A DNA stretch of 25,549 nucleotides from Apostichopus parvimensis (Eukaryota; Echinodermata; Holothuroidea; Aspidochirotida; Stichopodidae). The DNA is taken from assembly GCA_000934455.1 (NCBI GenBank), contig KN883359.1:1-25549 (forward strand). Reading direction: 5' to 3'. Shown in pieces: positions 12,801 through 21,800 of this stretch (positions within the stretch are counted from its first letter, which is position 1; each line of letters starts with the position of its first letter). The notes under the pieces are model-generated. The model saw only the letters and a list, made by a program, of their open reading frames with translations. It made no database searches and was not told the DNA's origin. The position numbers and the translations under genes were made by a program.

Positions 12801-15800
12801 TAGTTTTACTTTCTTCAATAATTAGATTCATGAGAGTGACATTCTTCCTCTGATTTTCTCATCGAACTGTAAAATACAAAACTATAACTTCGACCGTTGC
12901 AGAGAACAGCGACGAGAACTTCACATCCAGTGAGCTGAAATGCTGACAAGTCGAGTACGTAAAACATCAAAACTGAGGAATGGACGTATCCTTCCCTATT
13001 GTGAAAACAAAATTATCCCACCATGTAACCCTTGCCATAGGGCTTAAAATTGTGCATATTGTTATGGATAAATTTGTTGAAAAACCTCGATTTTTTCACA
13101 ACCCAGAATCTGTTTGAATTTCCCCCGTCCCGGAAACAAGGTGGACTTACCCTGGAATCTCTACCCGTGCCGTTGGAGACCCCTACAGCCCCGTCTGGAA
13201 GACTGTTAATACTGCCCATATTGCTACTAGTGTCGATGCTAGTCCGGCTCTCCACACTGTTCGTTTCGTTGTTTTGGAATACGGAATCGTCGCTCTGAAA
13301 AAATTAAAAAATCGATAACAGAGTTTGAAAGGACACTTTCAAAGTCTCGATAGAGGATTGTTATTGACTGGATCGCTTTTTCGGGAAACGAGGGAGAGGA
13401 CTGTTAAGAGGAAGCTAGATAATAAAGTGATGCAACTGGACAGTTCCACCCACTGACTAATGAAAATGTTGTAAGTATGGATATGTGAAGACAAAAAAGT
13501 TTCTAAATGATATTTGCCAAAACAACCCTCTGTTGACTTGTTGTTCATAGACAGGGTTGGGGATGTCGTTGTTTTGAACCTTCCGCATAATTTGTAATGC
13601 CTTTAGGGGAAAGAATCTCAAGAATGTGAAAAAGAACATTCCATTATGGTCATGTAATTGCAGCCGTCCTGTAAATAATGGAATGGATGAGGTGTGAGCT
13701 TTTAGATATTTTATCATAACACATGAAAGTCAAACCTCACATTGGTGAACTACAGACACACACTAAACTGAAAGTACCTACGAAAATTTTATCCACCTTT
13801 GTCATTGAAGCGACAAACGGTCATCGACCGTTTGGGGTAAACAAGGAAGAATGACAGGAAGAGAAGTGAGGTTCTCATGATCGTCTGCAATGTGGCTGGA
13901 CATTACAGGCAGCAGTAGAGCGGAAACTAGTCACTGCTATTAGGGAGGCCATAACTTAAGACTAACAATCAGCTAGAGAGATTTTAAAAAATCAACTAGA
14001 TGGATTTTTAAAACAGCCAGAAATTACTATAAATGGAAACAGATATTTATGGAAAGAGGGGGAAAGGGAGGAAGGACGCATATGAACCCCTATAAACCAC
14101 TCAAATAATTAGAAAAGGATACTTCTCGGTCTGCAAACAACTTCAAACACTTCCAAAAACAGTGGATGGGAAACTTTCCGATCCTGGGAAACCAAAAGTG
14201 GACGAAATTCGATGGAAAAAATCCTCTCGAAAATAACCATCTAGACACTTTGGGTGGTAGAATGAGAAGGGAGGGCGGTGACCGGAGGAGCCCACCATAG
14301 AGGGTGCACAGTGTTAAAAGGTTACCAGGACATTCTAGGCACTACCAGGACATTCTAGGCACGGTAGAATGAGGGTGCTAAGGTTGTGGGGAGACAGGTA
14401 AGTGAGGAGCGAAGTAAATATGAATGTATACCCGACTGGATTTCCTTTTTTTTTAACTTACATTTTCATTACTCTGCGAGTCTTCGTGTGGATCGATCAG
14501 AATTTTCCTGACCCGTCTAAAGCTCATGTTATCCTGGTCCTTGGCTACTTTCTTTGTTCTCTCGATCAGCTCTTTGATACAATTGTTTGACCGGTCTCTG
14601 GTTAGGAAAGNNNNNNNNNNNNNNNNNNNNNNNNNNNNNNNNNNNNNNNNNNNNNNNNNNNNNNNNNNNNNNNNNNNNNNNNNNNNNNNNNNNNNNNNNN
14701 NNNNNNNNNNNNNNNNNNNNNNNNNNNNNNNNNNNNNNNNNNNNNNNNNNNNNNNNNNNNNNNNNNNNNNNNNNNNNNNNNNNNNNNNNNNNNNNNNNNN
14801 NNNNNNNNNNNNNNNNNNNNNNNNNNNNNNNNNNNNNNNNNNNNNNNNNNNNNNNNNNNNNNNNNNNNNNNNNNNNNNNATCACCATAGCAACTCAGCTC
14901 AAAGCTCTACATATAAACATGCAAATTAGGTGCATCTTCTGCCATTGAAATATCACAGTTTCTTGACACAGGAAGGACACAACTTGTGAGAACCTATAAT
15001 GCAATAAACCGCTAGAGATGTTACAAGAAAAATCCCATCCGGCCAACTTTAAATCCGTCGAGCCCCGACAGGGTCTTAGCCAGAAATTTCAAATAGGGTG
15101 TCTCATCTGTTACTGATTGCTCAGGAGACAGTCCATCTGGCACGACATAAAATCAGATTTCTGATAAAACAATTATCAAACGGATGATCCCTGTTTCTAT
15201 CAGCCAAACTAGAGTAACAAAAAACAACCCCCTTTATTTTCAGCAACAAACATATGAACATACTATAAGCTAAAATCCTACTATGGTAAAGTACAAATAC
15301 AAGCCCACTTGAGAGGGTCTTTGGTGGAAGGGAGGGGAAACCCCTTCCTTCCCCCTCGAGCCCCGAGCAATGCTTCGTTACAGTTGCATTACATGTGATA
15401 CAGTCCGCTACTGGACAGTGCCTTCTTACCTGCAACAACTCGGTGGCCGACGGCCTATCGGTTGCTTCTTTGGCTAGACATACGTTGACAAAACTTAGGA
15501 ATTCCTCCGACCAGTCGGTGGTCGTTAGTGAAGGTGGGTCATTCTGTGCGATGTGGTAGAGAGCACTCATGGCATTCATATTAAACAGAGGTGGTTTTCT
15601 TTCAGCTGCAAATGAAAAGTTGTTGAAATTTGTTAAAAAAAAATATATAAAAAAAATTTAAAAAATGAATTTTGGATGTTTCTACAGCAAAAATGAAAAC
15701 CAATTCAAGGATAGCATACTTTTACCACAACAATGTGATATATTTAAAAAAAAAAAAATTTTTGATTTGATTCGATTTTTTTTTCAGTTTGCTGAAATGA

Positions 15801-18800
15801 TATTATTGCATCTGGCAATCGTCAAATGTTCAGTGTCTCCGACATAATCATGGCAATTATCCTGACAATAGAGTTGGTTTAATTGATCATGTGGAAAATT
15901 CATTTACCCTCCTGCACAATCTGCCAACAACAACAAACAATATGCTGACAATAGATTTGCATCAGGATGAGATGTTGCAGCAGCGCAGCTGCAAACTCCA
16001 CTGCATCAACGATGAATCTAAATAGTTTAGTTAAGAGACCCAAGGATCAGGAAGCCTTACAGTAGCTTATTTGAGACCCTATCCGTGTTAGATCGTGTTA
16101 GATCAAGCCTTCTCTTTTCGATAAGTGTTCAGAGACAGGGGTGCTAATTCGTTCCCCTTCCTGCTCCCGGGACCGTCATTTAGCGTCCCCCATCTGACGG
16201 ACGAGAGAGTATGCCCCAGCATCTGACCACTTTCTCAAATACTGAGGTACGCAAAGGCACCTTCATGTGACATCACTGATCGATATAATCAAACGATACT
16301 AGCATAGCCTTACTCTGTGAAACTGCTGCAGTGCAGCCTGGTGGCAGTGTGATACTGCAATCCCATCAGCATCCTACATTTGACATGGTGCCTTAAAGGA
16401 CAATTAATTAAAATAGTAAGAAATTACTTAAACAAAACATCCAGCATGATCCATAACTATGGCTCAATAAATTAAAATCATGGACATTGTTGTCGCAACT
16501 TCCTCGAGAGCAAATTACCGAAGCAATGAATATGTTGCTTGTAGGGAGTGCTGATATCTGGCTAAATTCTCTATCACTTGTAACGAAACAAGATCCAGAA
16601 TTACTCAACGCAACATCATTTCAAAATCATTTCAGTTCCATTCATGCAAAATGGCTGCAAGAATATCAACTATGGAACAGGAAGATGGAACCCGGAGAAC
16701 CGCTGGATTCATTCATGACATATATCACAGCCAAACAATGCACATCATTGCATTCCTGGAGTAAACAAAGGACCTCTCGGATTGAAAACAAGTTACCTTC
16801 AAATTAATAATATGTAGACCCTCTTACAGGAACAAGATATTTTAGATGAAAATCCCAAAACTTATCAGGTTGTGAGTATTTGGTGAGCGACAAGCTTACT
16901 TTTTTCCACTCTAGACGAAGTAGAGCAAAGAGTGCTAAGGTTTTAATTTGACTACTAGTATATATGATGTTATGTTTTTTCACATTAAAAATCTGCCAAT
17001 GTCATATTTTCCTGACTGACGTAAACTACACAGTGACCAGGTTGATTGAGCATAGTTTACTGTAAACAATGCACTATTGTATAGAGCCAGACTTTCCCAG
17101 GACTAAAGGCAAGATCATCCATTGTAAAAAGCAACATTTGACCTCATATGGATAATAAAATATTTCAATACCCCCTACTGGGATAATTAAGAGGAGTACC
17201 TAGCTCGGTTGTGTCTGAATGAAACTGAAATAAACAGCATTATCACGACAAGATTACCTGGTATTGAATGAATCATCTGATTAGTTGAGGCTGTCCTATC
17301 AAGGTTATGCCTTGCTTTTTTTGTCCTTGAAATTTTGAAGATTTGAATTTTGAAATATTGAAGTTGATACACAATACCTTCAAATGGGAATCTAACAGAA
17401 AACATCCAATTATCATCAAAAACTGTTAAAAGCTGTTATTTTCAGTTGATATACGTAATACATTTTTACACATAATGTGGACAACCATTAACTTCAAAAG
17501 ATTGGTCACCAATTACCAACAAAGCTATGACAATTTATTCAAATATTTGCATCCCACACAACTTAAATATTCTTTTTATTCAATGGTTTGGTATCTATGT
17601 CAGATTGCATCGTTCGTGATCCCGTTTTTTCAGAGACATATTTTTGACGCTATGTCAGATTTCCTTCAATAATTGGTTAATCCATTGAAGTTTAATCCCT
17701 TGTGATTATGGTTAATCCCTTGCCATGATGTGTGCATTGTACCTGTCCTTTCTGACCTGTTTTCTTTTCTTTTCTTTTGTTTTAACCACTGTTTTTTAAT
17801 TTCATTCAATTTTCTTTCTTCCTACTGTTAGCTTCCTTCTTCCATCACAAAATGTTTAAGGGTCTACGGACACATATACTGACCTAATCACTCTAAAAGG
17901 CATTAAAAATCATGAAAAAAACTGCAACGTCCATCAACGGTTGACCATTTTACAAGACATTTCTCAATTTAAGTTTTATTTATGAACAACATTGTCTTAA
18001 TCACTATTATCAGGCATTAGAAATCATAAAAGTACAGTAGCTGCAACTCCCACCAAAATCCATCAAAGATTGATCATTTGACAACTTGTAGTCTTTTCTC
18101 AATTCTAGTTTCATTAATGATAAACATTAGCTAATTATGCACATTGATGATGTTAAGGGAGTGACTGCCTTTATTTTCTGTTATGCTGTTCCTTTTGTAT
18201 TTACAACCTTCATATCAAGGACTTGAACACTGAACACAGGTTTGTGGGCCTAAGGCAATTTTTTTTTTCAAATATTTTTTTGTTTTCTTTGAAAAAAGGA
18301 ACATCACATAATTCAAATATGTATTTTGATATTGTAACTAAGGGTTAACTTATTAAAGGCTAAAATAAGAAATGTTGATGATCTCAACACTCCACGTCAT
18401 AGTATGCACATATTAAAAGAGTTTCCCAGATTTATCAAAACCTTCAAATGCGTCTATTTCGGAAACGAACTAGCTTTTCGAAACATTTCAACAGATTTTG
18501 AATGAGATTATCACACACAACAAATGTACTGAATATGGGCGCAAATTGTCTAGGTGTCCATATAGTACTTTAACAGAATCATAACTAGCTGTTAACAACA
18601 TTGAAGCCAGCCCAATGGAGATTAATTGTGGGACTCTCACTTCACTTCTTCTCTCACTTCACATCTTTTCCAGAACTACTAAAAACACTGCCCCTTGCTA
18701 ACTGTGACTGTAACTGTGACGAAACCTTTCCTTGTAAAAGCTGACAGACTTAAACTATGGTTGTTGATTTTTCCAAGAAATTAAGACTTCCTCTCTTACT

Positions 18801-21800
18801 TCACTTTTGGCCTATTGACCTAAACCTATAGACCGGGCAACCTTGTCTCAATTGATCTATCGTTTGCAAAACTTCCTGACGAAGAAAATCTGCATCATGA
18901 AAGCGTAGATGAGTTTATCTCGGTTGAAATCTGCAACGTCGGTCATCGCAGGAAGTTGACGTGACTCGAGTTAAAGTCAACTTTTTTGGTTTCTGGTTTT
19001 ATGTTTGTTTTAAAACTTCAGAAACTGCTTAACCGGCGAGTTTGTAACGGCTCAAACAGCGTTGTCATAGTTACAGAGTAAACTTGCAGGATACAAACAC
19101 AAACAAATCTTTAATGACCTTAGTCTGCATTTAGTTGCAATGTTTAGACGTTACAACCTTCTGAACTTTCTATGACAGCAGTTTTCTTCACATGAATGTA
19201 TAAATAGAGACATATCAGCATTCCGTTCTGACAAATCCATTTCCCCCATCGAACAGCAATCCTAATCACTTGCCAATTTGCATTCATTTTGGTGGAGGAA
19301 AACATCAAGAGGCAGCCAATTTGTCGGCCCTTTGCGCCCTTTTGAATTTTTTATGCAGAATTATTTAATGTACTCGTTGGCGTATCTTCAAAGTTTAGAG
19401 ATACGACATTAGTTTTTAGATGACTGGGGTATTAAACATAAGAGAGAGAGATTGACATAAAACACTGACCTAATTCTACGCATGTGATCCCCAACGACCA
19501 TATATCCACTTTGCCGTCATATTGTCCTTCATCCATTGCTAATATAACCTCAGGAGCCATCCTGCAAGTAAGAAAGGAAGAAAGAAAAGAAATTCAACAA
19601 AAAAACGTAGAACCTCGAAACAGCGAACAGGTTTACCCTCTGGGTGGGTGTAAATGATCATCAGCAGATGAATAAAAGTTAAAATGATGCAAATGTGTCA
19701 AATAGATTGCATTGCAACTTATATCCTACGAACGACAAAACCAGTTGCTGTAGATCAGGGGTGGGCAACCTACGGCCTGCGGGCCACATGCGGCCCACCA
19801 GTGATTTTTTTGCGGCCCGTGAGATGTCTCAAGAAAGTGGAAAAAAAATATATATTACATCATCACAAAAAACGAGCTAGCTGTTTAGATTTTATCGGAA
19901 CTAATGATGCTGTCAGGTAGGCCTATTATCCCCATTAATTATCAACTGTACTGTATTGACATTATGTTTTTGTGAATACAGATTAAGTACACACACCAAT
20001 TGCTTGAAAGTCCTCGAAATCAAAGGTTTGAAATCAACAGCAGGTCATTGGTTAGGTGCCGCCCAGTCAATTTTTCACTCCTTATATCTGGCCCATTTAT
20101 TCAATAAGGTTGCCCACCCCTGTTGTAGTTTGATGATTCAATCACTTCGACTATACGAATAAAATACTTGTTGAAATAATTCAAAAAGATGAGTCAAGAG
20201 TGAAACCTCAATGGTAGGGAATAGAAACTAACAACCATATCCACAGAAATGCCCCGAGATATAAAATAAACAAATTAATTGTTATTATGCCTTATATATT
20301 TGGGTCTCTTTGTTTATTACCAAAACAAGGACGATACAACTGACAGGGTTAAATCACTTAAAGCAACACAACCCTAATTAACAATCTAAAAAGATTGTGC
20401 TCTCGACAGGGCTTTTCTGCCCATTTCTTTCAACGTCTATTTTGTACTCCTGTAAAGATGGTTAAAGTTGGCTAAGTAATGATAGAAAACTTTTTCTTTT
20501 ATGATCAGAACAGATATTTATTCAACAAAGAGGAAATATATCACATAATATTTTCTTTTTAACACGAAAACTCTTTTACGCTTGGACTTACCAATATGGA
20601 GTTCCTACGAAAGAGTTTGCTGGACTGACCAGAGATGCTGACCCAAAATCACCTAAAAAAGACCAAAAAAATAACCACAATCAGAACAAAGATTAAAATT
20701 TCTTACATTTTATTGAGTACCCCTCTTCCTACACCTCCCCCCCCCCCCATTTAAGGTGGGAGAATATTTTGCAGGAGAAGCACCAAGAACAAAAGCTTTT
20801 GTTAAAATAACATTGTTTGTGTCCATCACCAGTTCATCATAGCATCATCACCATTGTAAATCCAACTAAGGAAATCATTAACCCATTTCTACAGCTCTCT
20901 AAAGGTTAAAGAAACGAAAGTATACACGGTTGGTGAGATGTTCGGTATTCGTTCGACAAGTTCAGCGCTAAACGCATGACACCTAGTGATGCTATCATAT
21001 TACCATATGGCCTTTGTTCTGATAAATGTTTCACAAACCCAAACGATGTCACAAAACTCATGCTTAAAACAAATTGTAAAAACAAACATGAGGAACTGCT
21101 TCAAAGGCAGTCACAGTATTTTATTTATTTATTTTTATTTTTCTAATTGCATGGTACACATTAGAGGTTTTACAGCTTTTAACCGGGAGGACCAAATCGA
21201 GGAAACCATTTTTACATAATTCGCTGCAACAGATGGTATTATAAGGCACAACAACCAGGCTGCTCGGTGTGTATGCATTTCGGCTCAGTTGGAAATGTGT
21301 CGTCTCCTTTTGTGAGAGAGATGGCAATGGGAGTTACCTAATTTGACAGTTCCGTTATCCTCCAGGAGGATGTTACCGGCCTTTATATCCCTGTGTATTC
21401 TGTCGTTGTTGTGTAGGTATTCCAGGCCCTGTAAGGCATCGTCACATACGGCTGCTATCTCATCCTCTTGAAGAGGTTTCTTCAAAACTGCCATGGAAAT
21501 GGAATCGGAGAAATATCGTCATAATAATCATTTTGTTATTTTGTGTTATTCCTATTAGTGAAGGTGGCATTGGGTGAAAGAATTGAATAAAAGAAGAAAA
21601 AAAAAAGAAGCCTCACAGTTGTAGTTTGAATGTCATCAGTATTTACACCAAAATATGCTAGATAGTTAGATAATGGTCACCAGTGCTCACATTTCAGTAG
21701 GCTGTTTTTCTGCCACTTGTAAAGTACGTACCCAACAGTGAGACACTTATTTCATCTATTTTTACAATCCTCCTCGATGGCTGGGAATATTTTGCTGAAT

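Larger units (their letters stand above)
13295..14461 (-). other. intron with hairpin and 20-bp tandem repeat
   Basis: This is the intron between exons 14462-14610 and 13151-13294. It contains a perfect 9-bp-arm hairpin (13814-13834) and an exact 20-bp tandem repeat (14323-14362). It is somewhat purine-rich on the plus strand toward its right end. No coding signal. Confidence 0.75.
15606..19469 (-). other. intron carrying a gag remnant and tandem duplications
   Basis: This 3.9-kb intron contains A/T runs near 15640-15790, a GC-richer block at about 16120-16260, a retrotransposon gag remnant (16457-16807), a CTTTT-rich tract near 17759-17779, an old tandem duplication (17883-18127) and short TCTCACTTC repeats (18634-18667). 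Otherwise AT-rich with no exon recognised. Confidence 0.75.

Noticed and set aside
16120..16260. GC-richer block with CCCGGGACCGTCATTTAGCG
   Set aside because: It looks like part of an interspersed repeat, but I could not define borders or a family, and no exon is supported on either strand.
18869..18957. AACTTCCTG and CAGGAAGTT inverted 9-mers
   Set aside because: They are about 70 bp apart with no further pairing, so chance is likely.
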